From Tannerella sp. (lineage in GTDB: Bacteria; Bacteroidota; Bacteroidia; Bacteroidales; Tannerellaceae): a stretch of DNA of 5,386 nucleotides. Each line of letters starts with the position of its first letter. Positions within the stretch are counted from its first letter, which is position 1. The stretch spans positions 1 to 5,386 of the forward strand of contig JAIRXI010000134.1 in assembly GCA_031268395.1 (NCBI GenBank), given 5' to 3'. The translations under genes and the position numbers were made by a program. Of this stretch, positions 1 through 5,386 are shown one piece after another. The notes beneath the pieces were generated by a model that saw only the letters and a list, made by a program, of their open reading frames with translations, made no database searches and was not told the DNA's origin.

Positions 1-67
1 ATGGGGCTCGAACCCACGACCCTTGGAACCACAATCCAATGCTCTGACCAACTGAGCTATCCTCACC
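1..67 (-). tRNA. tRNA-His, anticodon GTG, 3' end cut by window edge
   Basis: Read on the minus strand, this is a cloverleaf missing only its 3' acceptor strand. The 5' acceptor strand is GTGAGGA (66-60), followed by TA and a D arm closed by GCTC/GAGC. The anticodon stem TTGGA/TCCAA (39-35 with 27-23) encloses the loop TTGTGGT, giving anticodon GTG at 32-30, which reads histidine codons. The T arm is GTGGG-TTCGAGC-CCCAT and ends at base 1. Base 67 would supply the encoded extra G(-1) that marks histidine tRNAs and is read by histidyl-tRNA synthetase. The 3' acceptor strand, discriminator base and any CCA lie beyond the window, so acceptor pairing cannot be checked. The gene has its own promoter just upstream. 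Confidence 0.95.
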
Positions 68-87
68 ATCTGTTATCAAAAACGGCA

Positions 88-118
88 CAAAGGTAACACT
101 TTTTTTTATTCCCGCAAA
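88..118 (-). promoter_or_regulatory. Bacteroidales-type promoter for tRNA-His
   Basis: On the minus strand the -33 box TTTG (118-115) is followed by a 19-base spacer and the -7 box TACCTTTG (95-88). This matches the Bacteroides primary sigma factor consensus TTTG-N19-21-TAnnTTTG exactly at every fixed position. The spacer contains a run of eight A. Transcription should start near 81-83, giving a leader of about 15 bases before the mature tRNA 5' end. It is the clearest promoter in the window and strong evidence for the phylum. Confidence 0.9.
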
Positions 119-250
119 TACTTGCCTGTAAAATCGGCGGACTGGCAATAAATTGACGAAAGATCTCAGGCCGGAGAAATTTACCGTGATATGCGAGTAG
201 CGAATCCCGGCCACGAAATAAGACAATTCTCCCTCAACCGGTTCCGACTG

Positions 251-817
251 TCATGCCTGCTTTTTCACCGACCAGCCGAAGTGCCCGATCAGTTCGCCCA
301 GTCCGTAATAATTGCCGTGTACGTAAGTCAGCAGTCCGGCGCGCCGCATGTCGAAGGCGCCGCTTTGGGGGTCGAGATATTTTTCATCCGCCTTAACGTT
401 CACCACTTCGGAGACGAACATGTCATGGCTGCCCAACGCCAGTACTTCCTTGACGCGACACTCAATGCACAGCGGCGACTCCTCAATCAGCGGCGCATGG
501 ACAACGGATGCCCGTCCCGGTGTCAGGCGCATTTCCTCAAATTTGCGGTGATCCTTTCCGGATACGACGCCGCACCAGTCCGTTGCATAAGCCATTTCTC
601 CGGTGGTAAGGTTAATCACGTACTCCATCTCTTTCCGCAGAATGGGATACGAATACCGCTCCGGACGCACCGAAATGTAACACATCGGCGGACTTGAGCA
701 GATCGTTCCCACCCAGCTTACGGTCAGTATATTATACTCGGACGGCTCGCCACCACAGCTGACCATCACCGCCGGCAGAGGATAGATCATCGTCCCCGGT
801 TTCCAGTCCTTTTTCAT
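251..817 (-). CDS. flavin reductase-like FMN-binding split-barrel protein
   Basis: This 188-residue cytoplasmic protein belongs to the flavin reductase-like / flavoredoxin group (DIM6/NTAB type), which binds FMN in a split beta-barrel and usually works as a dimer. Supporting segments in order are the N-terminal PLPAVMVSC (13-21), NILTVSWVGTICSSPPM (29-45), SVRPERYSY (49-57), the flavin-contact-like SGKDHRKFEEMRLTP (86-100), the ECRV strand (119-122), LGSHDMFVSEVV (128-139) and a C-terminal LGELIGHFGWSVKK (173-186). Length is typical of the family. The start at 817 lies only six bases after the pyrI stop, so it is probably cotranscribed and perhaps translationally coupled; there is no Shine-Dalgarno site. 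No clear intrinsic terminator follows. The family includes flavin reductases, flavoredoxins and oxygenase partners, so the physiological substrate cannot be named. Confidence 0.9.
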   Translation of the reverse strand: MKKDWKPGTMIYPLPAVMVSCGGEPSEYNILTVSWVGTICSSPPMCYISVRPERYSYPILRKEMEYVINLTTGEMAYATDWCGVVSGKDHRKFEEMRLTPGRASVVHAPLIEESPLCIECRVKEVLALGSHDMFVSEVVNVKADEKYLDPQSGAFDMRRAGLLTYVHGNYYGLGELIGHFGWSVKKQA

Positions 818-823
818 TGTTCG

Positions 824-1288
824 CTATTTAATCAGGATGTCTTCCTTGTTAATTTTTCGCTCGCAATAGTAACATTTCAGCGTTACCTTCTCGCGGTCGA
901 TCACTTCAAAATGCGACTGCATCGGCTCGTTGTTGGAGATGCACTTGGGATTGTTGCACTTCACAATCCCCACCAGTTCATTCGGCAGGCTGACGCGCTT
1001 CTTTTCCACGACCTCGTAGTCGCGAATCACGTTCAGTACCACGTTGGGCGCCACCAGTGCGATCCGGTTGATTTCGTCCTCCACAAAAAATTTGTCGGCA
1101 ATCTTGATCATCCCTTTGTAGCCCATCTTCTTGCTTTGCAGGTTGTTTCCGATGGTGATGGGATCGTTCATCTTTTCCAGTTCAAGCAGCGAAGCGACCT
1201 TGAACAAATGTTCGGGCGGGATATGGTCTATGGCCGTCCCGTTTTCCAGCGCTGCTACCTGTAACGCTTTCTTTTTTTCTTCAGACAT
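824..1288 (-). CDS. pyrI: aspartate carbamoyltransferase regulatory chain
   Basis: This 154-residue protein is the regulatory subunit of class B aspartate transcarbamylase. It binds CTP/ATP and joins PyrB trimers into the allosteric dodecamer. The nucleotide-binding domain carries GTAIDHIP (17-24) with Asp21, MGYKGMIKI (55-63) with Lys62, and YEVVEKKR (91-98) with Lys96; these match E. coli Asp19, Lys60 and Lys94. The C-terminal zinc domain has Cys111, Cys116, Cys139 and Cys142, in CNNPKC and CYYC, equivalent to the E. coli zinc ligands. Length is close to the 153 residues of E. coli PyrI. The start at 1288 gives the expected N terminus ([18 protein letters not shown]). The gene lies 56 bases behind pyrB and six bases ahead of the flavin reductase-like gene. 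The leader is A/T-rich without a Shine-Dalgarno site, as usual in Bacteroidota. Confidence 0.98.
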   Translation of the reverse strand: MSEEKKKALQVAALENGTAIDHIPPEHLFKVASLLELEKMNDPITIGNNLQSKKMGYKGMIKIADKFFVEDEINRIALVAPNVVLNVIRDYEVVEKKRVSLPNELVGIVKCNNPKCISNNEPMQSHFEVIDREKVTLKCYYCERKINKEDILIK

Positions 1289-1325
1289 GAATTGCAGAAT
1301 TGCTTAATTAATATAGATGGAATTT

Positions 1326-1344
1326 TTCCGCACCGGAAGCCGGT
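1326..1344 (-). other. two overlapping alternative hairpins after pyrB
   Basis: In the pyrB-pyrI transcript, directly after the pyrB stop codon, two 5-bp hairpins with 3-base loops share bases and exclude each other: ACCGG-CTT-CCGGT (1344-1332) and TTCCG-GTG-CGGAA (1338-1326). They are followed by a run of A rather than U, so they do not form an intrinsic terminator. A role as an mRNA 3'-end stabiliser or in setting pyrB:pyrI ratios is possible but only inferred; short stems like these can arise by chance. Confidence 0.35.
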
Positions 1345-2262
1345 CTAATCAACTTCCAGCCCCAGCACGTCACACAAAATTGCTTCGCGGGTAAACAGTC
1401 CGTTGCGCGCCTGTTCGAAATAGTAGGCTTTCGGATTGCTGTCCACGTCGCAGGCGATCTCGTTCACGCGCGGCAGGGGATGCAGCACGCGAAGGTTCGG
1501 ACGGCTGCCGGCCAGCATCCTGTCGTGCAGGATATAGACATTCTTTACCCGCTCGTACTCGACCAGATCGGTAAACCGTTCACGCTGTACGCGCGTCATG
1601 TAGAGGATATCCGTCTGGTTAATGATGTCTTCCGTGAAGGCCACATGTTCCTCGTAACGAATGCCCCGCAGTTCGCAGAACCGTTTCTGCTCGTCGGGCG
1701 TCCGCAGTTCTTCCGGCGCGATGAAATGAAACGTCGGGTTGAAATGCGACAGACCGACAATGAGCGAATGTACCGTCCGTCCGTATTTCAGATCGCCGAC
1801 CATTGTGATTGTCAAGTCTTCCAGCCTCTCCTGCGTCTTACGGATGGAGTAGAGGTCGAGCAGCGTTTGCGACGGGTGCTGGTTGGCGCCGTCGCCGGCG
1901 TTGACAATGGGGACGGACGAGATTTCCGCCGCATAGCGCGCCGCACCTTCCAGGTGGTGACGCATGATGATCACATCGGCATAATTGCTTATCATCCGGA
2001 TGGTATCCTTCAGTGTCTCTCCTTTGGAAGAACTTGTTGTAGAAGCATCCTGAAAACCGATGACACGTCCGCCCAGCCGGTTGACCGCCGCTTCAAAACT
2101 CAGCCGCGTACGTGTAGACGGCTCGAAAAAGAGCGTCGCCACCACTTTCCCGTCCAGCATTTTACGGTTCGGACAAGCTTCGAACCGACCGGTATTGTCC
2201 AGCATACGCAGAATATCCTCCCGCGCACATTGATCTATTGAAACCAAACTGTTACATAACAT
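1345..2262 (-). CDS. pyrB: aspartate carbamoyltransferase catalytic chain
   Basis: This 305-residue protein (E. coli: about 310) condenses carbamoyl phosphate with L-aspartate to N-carbamoyl-aspartate, the committed step of pyrimidine synthesis, in the cytoplasm. The carbamoyl phosphate domain has [12 protein letters not shown] (46-57) with Ser49-Thr50-Arg51-Thr52, the mobile loop SSSKGET (77-83) with Lys80, [10 protein letters not shown] with Arg101, and [13 protein letters not shown] (121-133) with His129 and Gln132. The aspartate domain has [11 protein letters not shown] (156-166) with Arg162, YMTRVQRER (221-229) with Arg224 and Gln226, and HPLPRVNEI (261-269). All key active-site positions are present. 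The loop before Lys80 looks one residue shorter than in E. coli. The start at 2262 gives a normal N terminus; an upstream ATG at 2282-2280 is out of frame. It leads the pyrB-pyrI-flavin reductase cluster, whose order matches enteric pyrBI. Confidence 0.98.
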   Translation of the reverse strand: MLCNSLVSIDQCAREDILRMLDNTGRFEACPNRKMLDGKVVATLFFEPSTRTRLSFEAAVNRLGGRVIGFQDASTTSSSKGETLKDTIRMISNYADVIIMRHHLEGAARYAAEISSVPIVNAGDGANQHPSQTLLDLYSIRKTQERLEDLTITMVGDLKYGRTVHSLIVGLSHFNPTFHFIAPEELRTPDEQKRFCELRGIRYEEHVAFTEDIINQTDILYMTRVQRERFTDLVEYERVKNVYILHDRMLAGSRPNLRVLHPLPRVNEIACDVDSNPKAYYFEQARNGLFTREAILCDVLGLEVD

Positions 2263-2285
2263 GGTCTGTTTCTTTTTTTCATGCG

Positions 2286-2293
2286 CAAATATA
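2286..2293 (-). promoter_or_regulatory. -7 box of likely pyrB promoter
   Basis: The minus strand reads TATATTTG here, a full match to the Bacteroides -7 consensus TAnnTTTG. It sits 23 bases before the pyrB ATG, so transcription would begin around 2279-2281 with a leader of only about 18 bases, A-rich and without a Shine-Dalgarno site. No recognisable -33 TTTG lies at the expected distance; that position (about 2313-2318) falls in the loop of the preceding terminator hairpin. Activity is therefore inferred from the -7 box and context. Confidence 0.6.
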
Positions 2294-2295
2294 CA

Positions 2296-2333
2296 AAAAG
2301 AACGGAGATGTTTCCCGTCATCTCCGTTCTTTT
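2296..2333 (-). terminator. bidirectional intrinsic terminator after the phosphatase
   Basis: This is a perfect 15-bp inverted repeat: arms 2333-2319 and 2310-2296 with an 8-base loop. On the minus strand the stem core is GAACGGAGATG/CATCTCCGTTC, flanked by A-run and T-run, so the 3' side ends in CTTTTT. It begins three bases after the phosphatase stop codon at 2337. The A/T flanks are symmetric, so it could also stop plus-strand transcription, although no plus-strand gene is seen. It insulates the phosphatase transcript from pyrB, whose -7 box starts two bases beyond the hairpin. Confidence 0.9.
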
Positions 2334-2336
2334 CCC

Positions 2337-4028
2337 CTATTTCAGGTAGTCGGCCAGTGACCGGGGCAGGTAAAACGTGCTGTTGGCATCCACGTACACA
2401 ACGACGGACGACAGTTTCGCTTCCTCGACGGCCTTTTTCCCCAGTTTTACGATATTCGTATTCGGCGTAATGCTCAACTGTTTTTTCCGGTCTTTCCCGT
2501 TTTTCACGACGAGCGTCGGACTGCCCTTTTCATCAGCCGGCGCAACCATCTCGTACACATAGTCCTTGAACACTTCCGTATGGGGGGCAAAATTGGCGGC
2601 GGTCAGTTCGTCCAGCCGGCCATGCAATCCCAGCGTGGCCGCCATGTAGTGATTCAGTTCGATGTTTGTAGACATGCCGACGGGCTGGGAACCTGCCGGA
2701 TGATAGGCGGCCAGGAAGACTTCTTCGCCCGTGTGCCCGCCGGTTGTGAAGCCAAAGCAGGTTTTCGAGGTGACGAGTTTGGCTATGAAACCGTTCAGCG
2801 AGGCGCTGTAAAGCGAAGCCGACAGGCCTGCGCCTGAACGTTCGGCCTCGGGCACCGGACTGTTTTTGTAACTTTTGCACTGATACAGGGTGTTCAGTTC
2901 CTCATCCGTCAGTTCAAAGCCGGCATATTCGCGGAAAATCCGCTGCACGGCCGATACCGGTTCGCTGTTCAGTTTTTCGGCAAGGCCCTCGGCGGTCAGT
3001 CTGACCTGCGAAACCGCCTGCATAAGGCCGTCCTTGGTCGTATGTCCGCACGTTTGCGAACCCAGACTGAGGCCGCTGTTCCCGTGGTCGGGGACAATGA
3101 CGATGGCTGTTTCGCCGTTTTGGCGGGCAAAGTCGAGTGCGGCCTGGCAGGCGCGGTCGAAAGCCAGAAATTCCGTGATCATCGCTGCCGGGTCGTTGGC
3201 GTGCGCCGCCCAGTCGACCTTGCTGCCTTCTACCATCAGGAAAAAGCCGTTTTCGCAGGTCGACAGTTTCTCAATAGCCTTGCGCGTCATTTCCTCGATA
3301 GAAGGCTCCCTGGATGCGTCCCGGTCGAGGTCGTATGCCATGTCCTTTTTGCCATACAGCGCCCACATCCGGTTGCCGGCATAGCTGCGCATCCCTTCCG
3401 GGTCATTCCGGTATACGCCGTAACCGCTGGCCTTCAGATACAGTTCGTCGGCTTCCGACAGCAGCGAAACGCCGCCGCCGATCACGACGTCCAGATCGTT
3501 GTGTACCATCTGGGGAACAATCCAGTCATAGCGTCCGCGGTCGTAGCTGTGCGACGAGCAGTCTGCCGGCGTGGCATGGGGGAACTCGCACGTGCATACC
3601 AGCCCCGTTGCCTTTTGTTTCAGGGACTTTGCAGCTTCCAGGATGGTTGTCAGCGGCTGGTAGGCCCGCGACGGGTCGGTGGGGTAGATGTCGTTTTCCG
3701 GATCGCTGACCGGATAGGTGGCGACAAATCCCGCCCGACTTGGATAGCCGGTCATGTAGCAGGATGTTGTCGGCGCCGAATCACCGATCGGGTCGTTGGA
3801 CGAATGCGTACGCACCGTCCCGCACAGATAGGGATCGATGGCCAGTTTGGGCCTGTCCGGATGCAGATACCACTGATACCAGCGCGCCGCCGAGACGGTG
3901 GCCAGCGAAGTCCCGTCAGGAATCATCAGGATCAGGTTCTTGACGGGCTTAACCTGTTCCGGCTCCAGTGCGCGTGCCGGCCATGCGGCCAGGAACGACA
4001 GAAGAATAAGGAGAATTTGCTTTTTCAT
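2337..4028 (-). CDS. secreted alkaline phosphatase (PhoA-type family)
   Basis: This 563-residue protein is an alkaline phosphatase family phosphomonoesterase, exported by a Sec signal peptide (1-20, likely cut after PARA). Ligands equivalent to E. coli PhoA are visible: Asp38 (IPDGTS), the nucleophile Ser84 (GDSAPTTS), His151 and Thr153 (HATPAD), the phosphate-binding Arg164, Glu267, Asp272 and His276 ([12 protein letters not shown]), Asp314-His315 (VPDHGNSG) and His432 (TGGHTGEE). The third-metal site has His151 and Trp273 where E. coli has Asp153 and Lys328. About 75 extra residues lie between His315 and His432, and about 70 extra at the C terminus, making it longer than the 471-residue PhoA. 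The start at 4028 is chosen because it gives a proper signal peptide; an in-frame extension to 4097 does not. No clear promoter or pho-type operator was recognised. A terminator follows immediately. The exact substrate is unknown. Confidence 0.95.
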   Translation of the reverse strand: MKKQILLILLSFLAAWPARALEPEQVKPVKNLILMIPDGTSLATVSAARWYQWYLHPDRPKLAIDPYLCGTVRTHSSNDPIGDSAPTTSCYMTGYPSRAGFVATYPVSDPENDIYPTDPSRAYQPLTTILEAAKSLKQKATGLVCTCEFPHATPADCSSHSYDRGRYDWIVPQMVHNDLDVVIGGGVSLLSEADELYLKASGYGVYRNDPEGMRSYAGNRMWALYGKKDMAYDLDRDASREPSIEEMTRKAIEKLSTCENGFFLMVEGSKVDWAAHANDPAAMITEFLAFDRACQAALDFARQNGETAIVIVPDHGNSGLSLGSQTCGHTTKDGLMQAVSQVRLTAEGLAEKLNSEPVSAVQRIFREYAGFELTDEELNTLYQCKSYKNSPVPEAERSGAGLSASLYSASLNGFIAKLVTSKTCFGFTTGGHTGEEVFLAAYHPAGSQPVGMSTNIELNHYMAATLGLHGRLDELTAANFAPHTEVFKDYVYEMVAPADEKGSPTLVVKNGKDRKKQLSITPNTNIVKLGKKAVEEAKLSSVVVYVDANSTFYLPRSLADYLK

Positions 4029-4061
4029 TAGCGATAAGTATATATTAGTGATAAGTATATA
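4028..4061 (-). repeat. two 17-bp tandem repeats abutting the phosphatase start
   Basis: The plus-strand unit TTAGYGATAAGTATATA occurs twice head to tail (4028-4044 and 4045-4061), with 16 of 17 positions identical; the single difference is C or T at position 5. In the transcript sense the copies read TATATACTTATCGCTAA and TATATACTTATCACTAA, and the proximal copy runs into the A of the ATG. The 17-bp period is not a multiple of three, so this is not a coding repeat. It may be a paired operator, an A/T-rich ribosome-loading leader, or a recent slippage duplication. Confidence 0.85.
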
Positions 4062-4089
4062 AATGTATGGGTGACAACCCGTGAGTCCA

Positions 4090-4120
4090 CCGGACAAAAG
4101 GAGTATAACGGCCTGTCCGG
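4090..4120 (-). repeat. 7-bp inverted repeat between phosphatase and upstream gene
   Basis: The arms CCGGACA (4090-4096) and TGTCCGG (4114-4120) are perfect reverse complements separated by 17 bases. They lie 28 bases past the stop of the upstream secreted-protein gene and about 60 bases before the phosphatase start. No U-run follows on the minus strand, so this is not a canonical terminator. It could be a weak hairpin ending the upstream message or a dyad operator for the phosphatase; chance cannot be excluded. Confidence 0.4.
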
Positions 4121-4148
4121 GTTCGGCTTTCCGGTTCGACGGTTTGAC

Positions 4149-4769
4149 TTACAATTCATGAACTGTTACATTTTCGGGCACCGCGAGTTTGTCGGCCGGG
4201 ATGGCCGCGTCTTCTTCAACCTTGACGGCCGTATCCGTTGCTACTACCTTTCCGTTGGAGGAGGTTTCCGATTTCAGCACAATCCCTTTCCATATCCACG
4301 TATTTATCTGCATGGTTTGCCCCATTTGCGCAGCTTCCGTCGAGTATTTTTTGCAGCTTTTGCCCGCCACTTCTTCTTCCCCGATTTCTTTGAGGGCATA
4401 TTTTTCCCTGATTTCGGGAGTGAGTTGCAGGTAATTGATCGTCTCCGGCAGATTGTTTACCGCCTGCCGCTTCATCCGGGTAGCCGATTTTGTGCTCAGA
4501 TTGATTGCCGTGATCGATTCGCTGTCGGTGACGGTAAGCATCTGCTGCTTCAGAAAGCCGGCCTTGACGGTCATCTCCACCGCTTCCTTTCCTCCAAAAT
4601 CGTCTATGTACCATGTAGTCTGGACTTTTTCCTTCTGTCCTGCCGTCGTCATTTCCTTCTGGATAATGGCCGACCTGACTTCATACCTTTTGGCTGCATC
4701 CTGCGCCGACAGCGCGACTGCCATACAGGATGACAGCAACCATACTGAAACTGTTCTTTTTGTATTCAT
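4149..4769 (-). CDS. secreted protein of unknown function, possibly LolA-like/DUF4412-like
   Basis: I do not recognise a specific function for this 206-residue protein. The N terminus MNTKRTVSVWLLSSCMAVALSAQ is a signal peptide: basic start, hydrophobic core to about residue 21, likely cleavage after LSA. An LSSC stretch ending at Cys15 resembles a lipobox, but the hydrophobic core continues past it, so ordinary export seems likelier. The mature part is beta-rich and hydrophilic. The segments IGEEEVAGKSCKKY (129-142), INTWIWKGIVLKSE (155-168) and IPADKLAVPENVTV (190-203) resemble small periplasmic proteins of the LolA-like or DUF4412 type, which have an exported half-barrel fold; this is an impression, not a family match. 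It has its own likely promoter at 4870-4901 and lies 120 bases before the phosphatase, so partial cotranscription is possible. Confidence 0.85.
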   Translation of the reverse strand: MNTKRTVSVWLLSSCMAVALSAQDAAKRYEVRSAIIQKEMTTAGQKEKVQTTWYIDDFGGKEAVEMTVKAGFLKQQMLTVTDSESITAINLSTKSATRMKRQAVNNLPETINYLQLTPEIREKYALKEIGEEEVAGKSCKKYSTEAAQMGQTMQINTWIWKGIVLKSETSSNGKVVATDTAVKVEEDAAIPADKLAVPENVTVHEL

Positions 4770-4869
4770 ACTTTTTTCGGTTTAAATAATTCGATATGTA
4801 AATAAGCCTGTTTATTACCTGTTTTAGTTTCCCTTGCGCACCGTTCTGAGGCGGCTGCAAATCGCGGGA

Positions 4870-4901
4870 CAAAAATAGTGATTTTATTTCAGGATCGCGA
4901 A
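4870..4901 (-). promoter_or_regulatory. likely promoter of the small secreted protein
   Basis: The minus-strand -7 box TATTTTTG (4877-4870) matches TAnnTTTG fully. A TTCG (4901-4898), one mismatch from the -33 TTTG, lies 20 bases upstream, within the allowed spacing. Transcription would start near 4863-4865, giving a leader of about 95 bases before the ATG at 4769, long for this window. I saw no riboswitch or strong hairpin in that leader (4770-4865). Confidence 0.6.
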
Positions 4902-4945
4902 TATATAACCTGTAATTGTTCGCCGGCCTCCTGCAGTCTTCGATG

Positions 4946-5386
4946 TCATTTTTCGATATAATCCATCCATACTTTCATTTCTCCGGCTTCGCGGTTGTCC
5001 CAGGCGTAATAAGGTATCAGGGTAAACGTTTCAGTGCCGTTTGCTGCCGTGACGGTGACGGTCGTCACGCCTCCGAGCATCGAGTCGCGGAACAGAGGCT
5101 GGTATGATGTTTCGGGCGAGAGTGCGATCCGGTCGAAACGGCCTGCGTTGTCGGTTTCTTCGGCGCAGTAGACGAGCGGTCCGCGCTGGACGGCGCGTTT
5201 GCCGGCGTCTGCACGGACGCGCGGGTCGGCAGCGACGACTTCGACAGGCATGTCGAGCGTGAGGGTGATGCGGTCGCTGGCTTTCCATTCGCGGCCGAGG
5301 ACGGCATAGCCTTTTTCGACGGCGGGCGAGGCGACCGTCCGGCCGTTGACGGCTATCGCGACGGATTTGCACCAGCCGGGCAGCCG
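4946..5386 (-). CDS. DUF1680/GH127-type glycoside hydrolase, C-terminal part only
   Basis: The reading frame is open from the right window edge to the TGA at 4948-4946, giving the last 146 residues; the start lies outside the window. The visible part matches the C-terminal beta-sandwich region of DUF1680 enzymes (GH127/GH146, beta-L-arabinofuranosidases): RLPGWC (1-6), VNG (13-15), GYAVLGREWKASDRITL (26-42), RAVQRGPLVYCAEETDN (64-80) and LIPYYAWDNREAGEMKVW (123-140). In this family the catalytic barrel is N-terminal, so active-site residues and any signal peptide cannot be assessed. Such enzymes trim arabinose-containing plant glycans, which suits a polysaccharide-degrading Bacteroidales. GH127 and GH146 cannot be told apart from this fragment. 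No clear terminator follows. An internal ATG at 5251 is not the true start. Confidence 0.9.
   Translation of the reverse strand, partial: RLPGWCKSVAIAVNGRTVASPAVEKGYAVLGREWKASDRITLTLDMPVEVVAADPRVRADAGKRAVQRGPLVYCAEETDNAGRFDRIALSPETSYQPLFRDSMLGGVTTVTVTAANGTETFTLIPYYAWDNREAGEMKVWMDYIEK

Noticed and set aside
169..212. GGCCGG/CCGGCC inverted repeat after the flavin reductase-like gene as a terminator
   Set aside because: The stem is only six pairs with a loop above 30 bases and no following U-run; it is at chance level.
1480..2241. 253-codon open frame on the plus strand opposite pyrB
   Set aside because: It mirrors a certain pyrB gene, and its translation shows no domain or signal.
2280..2282. 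Upstream ATG as alternative pyrB start
   Set aside because: It is out of frame with pyrB (20 bases before the real ATG) and nearly at the predicted transcription start.
2263..2340. Enteric-style pyrBI attenuator with leader peptide
   Set aside because: The hairpin lies before the pyrB -7 box, directly after the phosphatase stop, and no leader peptide is visible; it is better read as the phosphatase terminator.
3042..4031. 329-codon open frame on the plus strand opposite the phosphatase
   Set aside because: It is antisense to a gene with all catalytic motifs, has no recognisable protein pattern and no promoter; long open antisense frames are expected from the GC-biased codons here.
4069..4080. 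GGGT-TGTC-ACCC mini-hairpin in the phosphatase leader
   Set aside because: A 4-bp stem is too short to support a function without conservation data.
4029..4097. 23-residue N-terminal extension of the phosphatase from an ATG at 4097
   Set aside because: The extension would bury the signal peptide inside the protein and be encoded by the 17-bp repeats, whose period breaks the frame.
4095..4102. TCCTTTTG on the minus strand as -7 box for the phosphatase
   Set aside because: It breaks the conserved TA at the second base and has no -33 TTTG at 19-21 bases.
1..5386. Mobile elements, CRISPR arrays, phage or toxin-antitoxin genes
   Set aside because: No terminal inverted repeats, transposase or integrase motifs, or regularly spaced repeats were seen on either strand.

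Overview
The window looks like part of a Bacteroidota chromosome, most likely Bacteroidales; I cannot fix the genus. Three signs support this. The upstream regions carry the Bacteroides-type promoter (-33 TTTG, 19-21 bases, -7 TAnnTTTG). The coding sequences lack Shine-Dalgarno sites and have A/T-rich leaders instead. The protein types also fit: class B aspartate transcarbamylase with a separate PyrI, a DUF1680-family glycoside hydrolase, and a secreted alkaline phosphatase. All genes lie on the minus strand, so transcription runs from base 5386 towards base 1.

In transcription order: (1) 5386-4946 is the C-terminal part of a DUF1680/GH127-type glycoside hydrolase cut by the window edge. (2) 4769-4149 is a small secreted protein of unknown function with its own likely promoter at 4870-4901. 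(3) 4028-2337 is a secreted alkaline phosphatase whose metal and phosphate ligands are all recognisable. It follows a 120-base gap holding an inverted repeat and a 17-bp tandem repeat that abuts the start codon. (4) A perfect 15-bp hairpin terminator (2296-2333) ends the phosphatase transcript, and the pyrB promoter element follows directly. (5) 2262-1345 (pyrB), 1288-824 (pyrI) and 817-251 (flavin reductase-like) form a likely operon. (6) After a 132-base gap comes a textbook promoter (88-118) and a tRNA-His gene (67-1), cut by the left window edge before its 3' acceptor strand.

pyrB and pyrI together make the allosteric aspartate transcarbamylase, the committed step of pyrimidine synthesis. 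The flavoprotein gene is six bases behind pyrI and is probably co-expressed, but its substrate is unknown. The phosphatase, the small secreted protein and the glycoside hydrolase act in the envelope or outside the cytoplasm as far as can be seen (the hydrolase's N terminus is missing), and need not be functionally linked.

I found no mobile element, CRISPR array, phage gene, riboswitch or convincing new system. No gap between genes exceeds 300 bases. The points most worth checking are the tandem repeat at the phosphatase start, the compact terminator-promoter junction before pyrB, the enlarged phosphatase architecture and the unrecognised small secreted protein.
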